Shown here one piece after another: positions 37,392 through 47,380 of a stretch of DNA of 64,000 bases (position 1 is its first letter; each line of letters begins with the position of its first letter). The notes under the pieces are model-generated. The model had not been told where the DNA came from. It saw only the letters and a list, made by a program, of their open reading frames with translations, and searched no databases. The translations under genes and the position numbers were made by a program. This DNA comes from Epiperipatus broadwayi (Eukaryota > Onychophora > Udeonychophora > Euonychophora > Peripatidae). The stretch lies in contig JAQFVV010000112.1 of NCBI GenBank assembly GCA_028023455.1, forward strand, positions 4,227,465 through 4,291,464. Reading direction: 5' to 3'.

Positions 37392-39045
37392 AATAAATAA
37401 ATAAGAAATTAAAAAAATGAAGGATTTGTAAACAAAGTAAAGTGTTTGAATTTCTAAAAGTACCATTAATTCTCAACTATAGGTTTCAAAACCTAAATAT
37501 AAAAATATGCAATAAAAAAAGAAACATTGGCAGTACTCCAATCAAAATACAAGTTATAATGAAAGTTAACATGCATTGCTAAGTGCAAGAAGTAGGTTGT
37601 GGGAGGAAGGTCATCACTCGCAGAGCTATGATTCATCAAGATCAGGATGGAATTGTTCTATCACTCCACATCTGGATTAATAAATGTTGAGTAGATTCAT
37701 TACGAATCTACCTAATAACTCTCCATTTCAGAACATCAATTCAAAGGCCATTAAAAACAATCTACCAGACAGATGCTTGAGAACAATTACAAATTCACAT
37801 CTATACATAAATAAATCATCCTGGATTATTGGAACAAGCCATTTGAACAGTTACTATACGAACACTAAAGCCAAGTTACAAAGTGACATCATTTACATTT
37901 ATTTGTCTGTATGTTAGATATGATCATTTCATTTTCTTTATTTTAATATAGAGACAAAGAGCTTAAAGTTTATATTGTGAATAATTTAAAGAAGAAATAT
38001 CTCAATGTTTTAAATTAATTATACAAAACCCATGAGGTATTCTTGAGTATGCTATAGTCCAATCAATATAAAAATCAGAAAAGGTAAAAGATTGCCTAAT
38101 ATGTACACAAATTAAACCATGATATATGCAAAACACATACATTTTTTTTATTTGTTAAGTTCAAAGATTGTGTTAATTTATTTTTCATATTTTTTGTTAT
38201 ATATTGTTAATTATTTATCTCATGAAGGTTGTGTCTCACGTATAGTACACATATTGTATATAACAAGATCTTTAAAACCACCATGCGACTAAACAGGACA
38301 CAAATAATTGTATAAAATGTATAGCAACATTATATATATAGTATATAGATCATTCACATTGATTGGAATATCAAGTGGCTATTCTTTATAGGATCAGGAT
38401 TAGGAGCAATGTTAGAAAACAAGTATAAAAGAATGACCACAAATGCCTAATTGAATGTCTTTCAATTTTTTCTCTGTTTAAATAAGAATTATTGTATATT
38501 ATTAAATTTAATTTAAGCATTAAAATATGATCCTTGGTTTATTTTTCAATAGTCAAGTTTTAAATAGGCATATCCTCCCACATATATTTATGATAATTAC
38601 ATGTATGTATAGAATATACCATATCCACACCCATTAATAGACATATGCTTGTTTTACACCTATTCATACTCCTGTGATACAGAAATACTCTGAATCAGAG
38701 GATCATGCAAAATCTCCCTGGGTTCAAAATCCAGAATAGTGGAACTGAATTGTAAGAAGGATGAGGTAAATTAAGTGTAAAACTAGTATGTAATTACATC
38801 TTAATCTCTCATTTTCTATGTAAAAGCTCAATGTGTTCGGGGTATGCATAAATATGAACAACAAAGATATATTCTTTATTCATTAGGAGGAACCCACCCA
38901 CCTTTATACATATTAGAATAAGCCCATCCCATTACATATGCCTCTGAACTGGAGGGCCATGAACATGATGACTGCTCATTGAACACGTATGACTGCTCAT
39001 CCCATTACAATACATATATTAATTCTGATATTCTCATGGATAAAT
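37392..39045. other. Noncoding sequence
   Basis: AT-rich. One B-box-like string, GGGTTCAAAATCCAG, near 38721 hints at an old tRNA-derived repeat, but no A box was found. Nothing else recognised. Confidence 0.45.
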
Positions 39046-39258
39046 AATGAATTCATAGTATTATTTCTGGGAGTTTGCATGTAATAAAAATATAATAGCT
39101 AAATAGCTGGCATTTTAGTACAACAACAAATACTTTCCTCAGAGCTTCTTCTTTCTTAAGATTTGAGAAAAAAAAGTTCTGAGGAAGTATTTGTTATACT
39201 AAAACATCAGCTATTTAGCTAATATGAAGCTCCTGGAAATAGTACAATGAATTCATAT
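39046..39258. mobile_element. Foldback element carrying the CUGAGGAAG motif in both arms
   Basis: Arms 39046-39146 and 39174-39258 are imperfect reverse complements (AATGAATTCAT at both outer ends; AATAGCTAAATAGCT inside). The right arm reads CTGAGGAAGTATTTGTTATA then CTAAAAC; the left arm has the same on the minus strand. GTAT...ATAC can form a small hairpin between a CUGAGGAAG box and an AAAAC box, the arrangement seen at the PLE 3' ends in this window. I infer an inverted pair of PLE-type tails rather than a DNA-transposon MITE. Confidence 0.65.
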
Positions 39259-39711
39259 ATAAATTGTACACATTCCAAATTATCCTGGTTATATTAAGCT
39301 GTAGTGTATTAAGTTCAAATCCTACATGACCAATTCCCAAAGACCTCCAAAGAAAAGTGGGAGAAATATTTTTCTTCCATTCAACTAATTTTTTTAGTGA
39401 AAGAGAACAATATTTATATCATTGAATAGTTTAATAGTTGTACTTAAAAATGAAAAATATTAAGTATTTATAAATAAATGTCTGTAGACATAAAATCCAT
39501 GAGATATTATTTTTCTAAGTCTACTTATTAACTTTCTATGTTTAATGTATATCTAATGAATTATAATAATATTCTTTCTTAATAATGCTTCGATTTTAAT
39601 AACTTTGTCATTACTAATTTATTTTGTAACTTTAATACTAATGATATTAATAATCTATAGCTTTCAAATTGCTTAGATTATTTTTTGATAGACAAGTTTT
39701 ATATACTTAAA

Positions 39712-40514
39712 TATATAAAATCAAAACTACCCCAAATCTAAAATTAAACCAGACCAGCATAAAAATAATATTAAAACACAACCTAAGGTTTCACTGCTAC
39801 AAGCAGACTTCTCAAGTGTAAAGAACTACAAAAAAACTACACAATATATATACTATTAAAAACTACCCACAAATCCATTCACTTCCCATCCACCCTTAAT
39901 ATTAAAAGAACTCTTAAATAAGTTAATTACTTCAGAATAATAAATTTTCAATAATAAAGACTCTTTAATTCTTCTTTTGATTTCATTTCTCTCAAAGAAG
40001 ACAACCTTAGCTTCATCAAAATCAATAATGTGGCCTGTGTCTTTTTCATGGACATACAAAGCAGAACTAAGATATCTATTTTTAACTCTACTTTTATGAA
40101 CCTTTATTCTTTCATTTAAACTCAAACTACTCTGACCTATGTAAACCTTCTTACAAAATAAACAAGGAATAAAATATACTACACCAGGAATAGTCTTTCT
40201 ATCAAAAACTTATTTTGTATTATTTAATAAATTATTCAATGTAACACCCCTTTTCCAAGCAATTTTCTTATTTCCAAACAATTTACTATTTCTACACATA
40301 ATTTTATAAGAAGATAATTTAAATGGCAAAGAAGTAAAATCATATTTTTCTTTAACCTTTACATCCTTACAAATATTACTATTAAATAAAATATTTTTAA
40401 CAAATTTATCAGAGTATCCAACACTCAAATAATCTTTATAAAATTGATATTTCTGAAACAAAGCTACCCCACTAGAATTATTTAATTTAATATTCCTATG
40501 ACAATAATTCCTTA
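39712..40514 (-). mobile_element. PLE-1 copy D, 5'-truncated, nonsense-mutated
   Basis: Nearly identical to the last 270 residues and 3' UTR of the intact PLE-1 copy (49259-52148). It starts at LNNSSGVALFQKYQF and ends at the same GTAGTTTTGATT 3' end. A G-to-T change turns the Glu codon in NNTKEVF into TAA (near 40210), splitting the frame into 40461-40210 and 40125-39856. It lacks the 34-base extension found at the 3' end of the intact copy. Non-functional, and by divergence slightly older than copies A-C. Confidence 0.92.
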
Positions 40515-40650
40515 CTTAAATATATGTGTGTATGTACAAACACAAACTTAAACATTTACAGATATATTAAAGAGTTTTTAAATAATTTGTATTTTCTGTA
40601 TGAATTTTTTTTTTCTTGTACATTATTTAAGATCAATTTGTCTTATTTTC

Positions 40651-41024
40651 TGTCAAAGGGGTCAGGAAAGGTTTCATGCTAATGTCCCCAGGTTGTGAGA
40701 GAGGGATAAAGATCAATTTTGGACATAACTTCAATGTAAGAAATATAGGGGAATGAGAACAATAACTCATTAATAAGCTATTAAAACTTTCAGGGACCAG
40801 ATCATTTGGATAATACCAAATAATACATTTTAAAAAATTATAAAGATTAAAAAAAAAGTAATGTAATTTATAAATGACCAGATGTTTCAGTAACAAAAAT
40901 ATGTGTGATGTCATCAGACAGGCTAGTGTATATATAGTCTGAAGAATAAGACAGTTGAGCAGAATAAAACTGATTGCTTTTTGAAAACCATGTATTAATT
41001 TTTTTTTATTTGAAGGTTTCTACA
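40651..41024 (+). mobile_element. Probable LTR (solo or 5' LTR of a decayed element)
   Basis: The segment begins TGTCAAAGGGG and ends TTTCTACA (TG...CA). It contains a TATA-like GTATATATAG (40928) and an AATAAA (40962) in the order expected for an LTR promoter and polyadenylation region. ACCTTATGGCAGGCTAAG follows, where a primer-binding site would be, though the match to a tRNA end is unclear. No second LTR was found and the 41025-41600 leader-like sequence has no open gag. The call rests on structure only. Confidence 0.5.
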
Positions 41025-43320
41025 ACCTTATGGCAGGCTAAGAAATTTTGTTGATGGATCCCCATGACTTGATCCCAAGGAATCCTTGTGCACATTAGAA
41101 GAGTTAAACCTTAAAAGTGTTTAAAATCATCCTATGGCTGATCTCCAAAGTCAAGAAGACTTTGAATCCCGTTATTGTTTTGTTGTTGAATTCAAATGAA
41201 AGTACAAAGTAAAGATTCACCTATGCAATGGCTGAATTCAAATAAAAGCATTCAGAAAATGCTGAAATTTATATTAAACCAGTCATACCCAGAGCAGTAC
41301 TGAAATTTATATTAAACCAATCATATCCAGAGCAGAAGAAATAAAGAAACCCTTCTAGTGCTAAAATAATCTCTAAAGAAACAATTTATTTCACAGCATT
41401 ATCATCATCATCACAGTAAAACAGAAGAATTGCAAGCCAAGCTGAAAATAGAAGTTTCAGTAAACCACTGCAATTGATAAATTTATGTGTGTTAAACATT
41501 GGTATGTGGCTGAATTAAAATTCTCAACCTTAAACAAGCTGACTTCAAAGTGAAATTAATGAGAATCATTGAAATTGTCTCCACATCAGAAAATAAAAGA
41601 ACTTGGTAATATTAATTTTAATTTTATTTTATCAGTGATTATTAACAATTCTTTTAAAAATAAATCTATTTATCTCTCTCTCTCTCTTTAAATATTAAAA
41701 CAAGAGTCAATTATTAGAGATTTTCAATAATAATAAATATTGATCCTATTAATATATTATGTATTATTAGATTATGTTTACATGTAATCATTTATATGTG
41801 TATTTTTTTTATCAAACGTCTTTATTATGTATTAATTTGGGTATTATATAAATATGTTTTATTTATATTATATGTAAAAGGTTAAATACAAATTTTATTG
41901 ATAATGGGAAGTGGCATATATATATACACATGTAGTAATATAAATATGCTTCTATGTATATTTGTTGAATAAGAATATACAAATTGGTAGTAGTTAGTGA
42001 CCTAAATTAATGGAAATTGAGATAAGTAATTTGAAATTGATTTCTTTAGATATTATCTTTATAATTTAACTAACCTTTCTATATATATTTTTGGATTATT
42101 ATTACTAAGATTATAAACATAAAAATGTATGTTATATGCATTATTTAGCCAGCCATAGATGTATGTGTTTAGCTAAATTATTAATAATTTAGTCATTTAT
42201 TCCCTGAGTCTCTTGCTCCACCCTTTGCTACTGCCAGCACATGAATTAAGAAACTCTGAGTGTGACTTTATATATATCATCCATAGGCTATTAAATCATG
42301 GAGCATGGGTGAAGGAGCTGAGGTGCGATTGGATTTGAAGTTTCAAACCCTCATCTAGATCAGCCTTGGTATAATTAACAATTTGTTGTGTGAATGTACA
42401 AATATGACCATTACAGTAAGCACTATTAAAAATAAATAAACAATGTTTTCAAGCACTTTTTTAGTTTTTATTAGTGTATTCTCATCACAACTGTGCCATA
42501 TCACAAACATCAACCAGCACAAAAATTCAAACCAGCTTCTCTAATTAGATATGCATTTGGTGAATTAGAGATGTCAAATATCTGAATTTCCATGCCTGAA
42601 TTGATAGCTTACTCTTTCACTACATCACTTTTAATCAAGGTAGAGATTAATTTACATCTACTTTTAACACTTTTTAGGAAAGTGAATATTCATTACATTT
42701 ATACATATTTTCAATTTTTTTTTCTTTTGGTTTTTAGCAGTATATTCTTTATTTCAATTTGATCACACTACAGCTATCTACCATACAGAAACTCAGACCA
42801 TCATTTTTCATTCATAACTTTTTCTGCTTGTATTGCTTGTATAATTTACTACAAGTGATGGATTTTGGAGTTCAAGGTTCATGAATCTCAGCTTCAGATG
42901 TTGCTTCTAATGTTCAAACTTCTTATGAACTCTTTCTCTCTACTTATATTAAAAATGGCTCTAATAATACTACAATCTACTGTTCATTAAAATTTAAGCT
43001 CACCAAGATTGAAACTGCAGAGAACTAAGAAGTCTTTTTCAGATTTCTATATAAGTTAGATTTTGTGATGATTAAGACAAGCCATTTTTTTAACATTAAA
43101 GGTGAAGGCCAAATCATGAGCTCGACAATCAGCATTAATGCTGATGTCTTGTTAAAATAATATCAGTTGCTCTTACAGCTGGTTCCATGAAGCTTATCTG
43201 ATTGAATCAGATTAATCTTGAACATTTTTAGATCAGCACCTAGTTTACTTTAATTGAGAAACATTTTTCATATCACATGATCAATATTTCACATGCTGTT
43301 AATACAAGTACTAACCCTTC
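41025..43320. other. Mostly noncoding; short tandem duplication and possible decayed gag
   Basis: A 38-bp tandem duplication (41262-41299 and 41300-41335, CTGAAATTTATATTAAACC in both) lies in what may be the leader of the LTR element at 40651. On the plus strand around 41500-41600, a broken frame (LKQADFKVKLMRIIEIVSTS) could be gag debris. The rest is AT-rich with a TC run at 41663-41677, and nothing else recognised. Confidence 0.4.
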
Positions 43321-43512
43321 CATACTGTAGTGCTACCAAGTGCAAGCCATCATAATCAATGGATACAAAAAGGTTTGTGCATTGATGAAGGGCTCAAGCT
43401 AGAAACTAGTCTGGGGATATTGGATGAGTAGACACTAGATAGGGATTTTTATGCACAAACCTGCCTGCATCCATTGATTATGAAGGTTTGCACTTGGAAG
43501 CAACACTGTATG
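43321..43512. mobile_element. Foldback element with hammerhead-like apex
   Basis: Arms 43321-43383 and 43450-43512 pair over about 63 bases with few mismatches: CATACTGTAGTGCT with AGCAACACTGTATG, ATAATCAATGGAT with ATCCATTGATTAT, and GGTTTGTGCAT with ATGCACAAACC. The apex reads TGATGAAGGGCTCAAGCTAG, AAACTAGTC and then ACACTAGATA on the plus strand: a UGAUGAAG box, a GGCU/AGCU hairpin, GAAAC, and a CUAGU/ACUAG stem. That order is close to a hammerhead ribozyme in which the foldback arms form stem I. Position C3 is U here and the cleavage-site region has an extra base, so this copy is probably inactive. Confidence 0.7.
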
Positions 43513-43827
43513 CAAAGTTTGGTACTCTTATTAATCTTTTTCATATTGATAAAAAAATTACAGAATCTTGACAATATTTACTGATTATAAATGAAACAAC
43601 AAACCAAAATCAATTTATTGAAAAAAATATATAAAAAAATATCTTAATAAAAAAAAAATGAATTCATAAATAGATAAATAAATAATGAAATGGCTATATT
43701 GTTCAAGATATTATAAGAAGTTTCAGTGACAGTAGTTCCAGCATTGGAATCAATCTGAGGATCTTATACTCCAGTCTGACACTCCTTCATGCAGGATATC
43801 TACAATTGGTAATATATATATATATAT
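43513..43827. other. Noncoding with possible old PLE-2 tail; ends in (TA)n
   Basis: On the minus strand at 43800-43725, GATTGATTCCAATGCTGG and ACTACTGTCACTG resemble the B-box-to-tail part of PLE-2, heavily diverged. A TA run (43811-43827) is the left flank of the LTR element and provides its TATAT target duplication. Confidence 0.4.
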
Positions 43828-44459
43828 TGTACTGAGATATATCAGGAAGGAGTGTGCTTTCTTCGGAGGTACACATAATTTTAAAAAAAAAAATATAAAT
43901 TGATAAACGATTTGTGTAAATATTAATAAGAATAAAAGATTTTTTTTCTCATAGACAGGTTATCGTTAAAAGCATAAAATAAATAGTTTTATAATATATA
44001 ATTTTGAATCGTATTTAAATAAAACCTAAAGAATTAAAATTTGATTTAACTAAATTTGATTTAATTGAAATTCGATTTAAGATTGCTTTAAGAAAAAAAA
44101 AAAGAAAAAGCAAGGTGGAATTCGTTTTGTCTTATAATCATAATAAAAAAAGAAAAAAATATATGTAATTAAAGGAATGTAGTGAACAATGGGAGCTAAT
44201 GACAAACATAAGAAATTTCCATTAAACGGCTAATTAGTGAAAATAACTTTAACAAAGAAATTGAAAATAACTTTAACAAAGAAATTGAAATAACTATAAC
44301 AAAGAAAGTGAAATAAAGAAATTGAAATAACTCTAGCAGAGAGTACAAAGAAATTAAATGACCAATGCGAACACCAGAAATTCAGCACGGACCATAACTG
44401 AAACACCAGAGGATTAGTTACGTATTGTAGATTGAATCCGCAAGATAAGGACCGTAAAA

Positions 44460-44468
44460 TATAAAAGG
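44460..44468 (+). promoter_or_regulatory. TATA box of the 5' LTR
   Basis: TATAAAAGG in a less AT-rich setting (ACCGTAAAA before, GGGCGAATTTTC after). The equivalent site in the 3' LTR is TATAAAAAG at 48040. Transcription would start roughly 25-30 bases downstream; inferred from sequence only. Confidence 0.6.
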
Positions 44469-44911
44469 GGCGAATTTTCTATTCATTCATAAAAATTATT
44501 TTTATAGATCGAGAGCATTCAATATTAATATACGTCTCAAGCTAAACATAATGCTGCACTGTTAAACCCATCGTGTGAACAGCCGGCCGAATCCTTCCAT
44601 GCAATACCAACAGCAGACAGTTCAAATTTCGATCATGGTCGTGTAAAACAAGAAGGAGACGGAGTGTCCACGTGGAGCCCACAGGATCCCAATGACATCG
44701 GGAAAAGGATTGCAAAGAGTTAGCGCTAACTGACCGAATGAAATACTATCAGAAGCAACGCTCGGAACCGTGCATAAGGGAGAAAGCTAGGTAATGTTTA
44801 TTTCAATTTCTAATTCACTAATTAAAAAGCCGTAATAATAAATGGAATAATAAACTCTGAACTTTATGATACGAACAATAATTATTAGTTGTCTTTAGCT
44901 CCATTACCCAG

Positions 44912-45110
44912 AGATTTTAGTGTGATTTCAAATATAAGTGTATGCATATAATTATTTTCAAAATGTATTTATAATATGAGATTTTAGTGTGATTTCAAAT
45001 ATAAGTGTATGCGTATAATTATTTTCTAAATGTATTTATAATATGAGATTTTATTGTGATTTCAACTATAAGTGTGCGTATAATTATTTTCTAAATGTAT
45101 TTATAATATG
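44912..45110 (+). repeat. Three 67-bp tandem repeats in the LTR
   Basis: AGATTTTAGTGTGATTTCAA starts at 44912 and 44979; a slightly shortened third copy starts at 45046. The same array occurs in the 3' LTR from 48484. Such arrays in LTRs can act as enhancers; that role is inferred. Confidence 0.9.
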
Positions 45111-45684
45111 AAATTTGATTGTATTAAATATTATCTGAACTTGAACGAAAGTGTAGTTAATTATATTATAAGACCAAACGAAGTGTAATAGCGTAAATGG
45201 AGATTTCATGGTTTAGTGATTACTCAAATTAGATTTAAATTAAATAATTAAATAAAAGAAAAAGAGAAAGCGAGAAAATTAGCGCAGAGAAAGATTCTAA
45301 AATTGATTTTTAAGTAGGCGGAGTATATTTTATTGATTATTGTAGCTGAGCTAGCGGGAGCGGGTACTAGACCGTATTGGTCAAGCAGACTTGTCGACAA
45401 GGTCGGCTGGCGCCCATAGGATTTTTTCCTTTAAATAAATAAAAAGTTTGATTGGCTAATATGTAGTCTAGTAAACGAGTATAAATGTTATTGGCAAATG
45501 TTTTCCAATGATATTGATTACTCTACCCGAGGTACTGACAGCCCTGTGATAGGATTTTGTGTAAGAGGGAGGTACAAAATTCTGATCGAGTCGTTATTAT
45601 AAAAATTAAAACATTGTTATTGATTTATATAAATGATGTTTTTATAAAATTTACGAGACGACGGTAAAAAGGGTTAGGTATAAA

Positions 45685-45702
45685 TGGCGCGTCAACGTGG
45701 AA
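45685..45702 (+). promoter_or_regulatory. Primer-binding site
   Basis: TGGCGCGTCAACGTGGAA begins one base after the 5' LTR. TGG pairs with the CCA end of a tRNA. It resembles the TGGCGCCCAACGTGGG type found in other retroelements. The tRNA was not identified. Confidence 0.7.
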
Positions 45703-46012
45703 CGAAACTAAACGTTTTGGATGGCAGAACCGATGTGAGTCATGAATGGACGTTTTAAGCGGTGTGGCCAGAGTCGTGTATGAGTGACAGAAGTGATAGC
45801 TAGTAAAAAAAGAAGCGGGAGGGAGCGTGATAGTAGGATTAGAAAACGGTATAAGCAGCGCAACTGTAAAGGTGATTTTGCAATTATATAAAACGTGGAG
45901 GCATAGGGACACTCCGGGGAATTTTAGTATAAGAAAAAAAAAAGGGGGAACTGGGAAGGTTAGGTTTTGGTTGTACGTACGTAAGTTTATTATTATTATT
46001 AAAAAGAAAAAA

Positions 46013-47179
46013 ATGGACGAAAGTGGAAATGACGGGAGGGCAACGCCAGAAGTAAGCCCGATTTTTTTTAAAAATCCGCAAATAGTGGAAGAAAGCGCAT
46101 TCCAAATTTTGATGAACATGATGAAAGAGATACGCAAAGACATTAAACAAAATCAACAAGAAATGAAGCAGGAAGTAAATGAACTTAGGATAGAGATGAG
46201 AGAAATGAAACAGGAATTGACAGTAAGAATGGACGCATTCGAGGAAGTGATAGGAGTAGTGAAAAAGGGTGTAGAAGAAGAAAAGTACGAAATATTAGAA
46301 TTAAAAGAAAATATAGAAGCGAGGGAAGAGTCAAGCAGTATAGGGAAAAGCCAGCTAGAAGAGAGAATAGTACGCGTGGAAGAGATATGTCAAGACTTAA
46401 TAAGTAGCCAGGAAACGACGCGACAGGAATTAGGGAACTTAGAGAATGAAATAGAGACCACCAAGAACATCAAAACTAAAGTAAAGGAGATATGTAAAGA
46501 CATAGTGGGGGACACAGGGCAGAAAATAAGACAGATAGAACAGAAGTATGAGGAGTTTAAGATTGAGAATAGGCACAGTGAACAGACGAGTAGATTTATG
46601 GAGAAGCAGTTTGCCATTTCGGTATTTAAAGCGGAGGTAGGAGAGAACCCGCTGAAACATTTAGAAAGTCTGAATAATATGTTTCATAATAAAAGTTTAC
46701 TGGAAGAGGACAAGGTTGCGGTGGCCAGTAGTTACCTCCAAGAGACGGCACGTGATTGGTGGCACACCTTGGACGAGAAACCGCAAACATTCGGAGAATA
46801 CAGACGGGCTATGTTAAGGGCATTTTGGAATGAGGCTAGGCAAGACGGAATCCTGTATAAGATATCCCACGAGAGATATGCAAGTGCGCGGGGAGAGACG
46901 TATGCGAAATTCTTTTACCGACAAGTGTCAAAACTTAAGGCACTGACGGCATTCCCTATGTCAGATGGTCAAATAATCAGAACACTACGCAATAATATGC
47001 CGCCAAACATACAACAACTAATGCTAAGTAAAGACGGACGGTCAGTGGAGGAAATGGCGGAATTTCTAACACAGATTGATTATGGCAATCTAGCTAGGGA
47101 ACCTCCAGATCGATACAGGAGATGGGATGGGTACAACGAACCACATGGCAAGAAGGGAGAACCACCTGATCGAGCGTAA
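46013..47179 (+). CDS. gag: Gag polyprotein (capsid type), no pol
   Basis: 388 residues from this Met; the frame is open 62 codons further upstream (45827) but that part is basic and repeat-like, so I chose the start before MDESGNDGRATPE. The N-terminal half is a long charged coiled coil (heptad-like stretches such as MMKEIRKDIKQNQQEMKQEV, about residues 35-175). The C-terminal half (from FKAEVGENPLKHLESLNNMF) matches the Retrotrans_gag capsid pattern: SYLQETARDWWHTL, FGEYRRAMLRAFWNEA, SKLKALTAFPMSDGQIIRTL, NMPPNIQQLM. The protein would assemble particles around element RNA. There is no CCHC zinc knuckle; the basic tail (DRYRRWDGYNEPHGKKGE) may bind RNA instead. No pol frame follows; the stop is 200 bases before the 3' LTR. 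Confidence 0.9.
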   Translation: MDESGNDGRATPEVSPIFFKNPQIVEESAFQILMNMMKEIRKDIKQNQQEMKQEVNELRIEMREMKQELTVRMDAFEEVIGVVKKGVEEEKYEILELKENIEAREESSSIGKSQLEERIVRVEEICQDLISSQETTRQELGNLENEIETTKNIKTKVKEICKDIVGDTGQKIRQIEQKYEEFKIENRHSEQTSRFMEKQFAISVFKAEVGENPLKHLESLNNMFHNKSLLEEDKVAVASSYLQETARDWWHTLDEKPQTFGEYRRAMLRAFWNEARQDGILYKISHERYASARGETYAKFFYRQVSKLKALTAFPMSDGQIIRTLRNNMPPNIQQLMLSKDGRSVEEMAEFLTQIDYGNLAREPPDRYRRWDGYNEPHGKKGEPPDRA

Positions 47180-47326
47180 ATAAATAAAATAAATAAAATT
47201 GATGAATAAATGGGTATAACGGGACCGCAAACTTAACAAGTAACACGGACACACGAGAATAAGAGAGGACGAACTTCCATCAAAATAAATCGAGGGGAAT
47301 GTATAATAAAATTAGAATTAAACGTT

Positions 47327-47360
47327 GAAACTAAAACCTTCAGATTGATATTTTAGTTTC
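47327..47360 (+). promoter_or_regulatory. Perfect hairpin directly before the polypurine tract
   Basis: GAAACTAAAA (47327-47336) is exactly complementary to TTTTAGTTTC (47351-47360), with a 14-base loop. It abuts the purine run. Function unknown; a role in plus-strand priming or RNA packaging is conjecture. Confidence 0.7.
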
Positions 47361-47380
47361 AAAAAGGGGGGACGGAGAAA
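47361..47380 (+). promoter_or_regulatory. Polypurine tract
   Basis: AAAAAGGGGGGACGGAGAAA, purines except one C, immediately upstream of the 3' LTR start. It would prime plus-strand DNA synthesis. Confidence 0.85.

Larger units (their letters stand above)
43828..45683 (+). repeat. 5' LTR
   Basis: Starts TGTACTGAGATATATCAGG and ends GGGTTAGGTATAA. It carries a promoter-like TATAAAAGG at 44460, a less AT-rich block at 44560-44790 conserved in the other LTR, three 67-bp tandem repeats (from 44912), and a duplicated AACTTTAACAAAGAAATTGA (44246-44290). Compared with the 3' LTR it lacks an insertion of about 27 bases after AAAAGAT (near 43930). Confidence 0.92.

Noticed and set aside
45827-46012. 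N-terminal 62 residues of Gag
   Set aside because: The frame is open but basic, Lys-run-rich and unlike the rest; Met at 46013 is a better start. Not excluded.
45625-46660. Minus-strand frames opposite gag (45625-46143, 45884-46159, 46390-46617, 46439-46660)
   Set aside because: Shadows of the purine-rich gag coding strand; no family resemblance.
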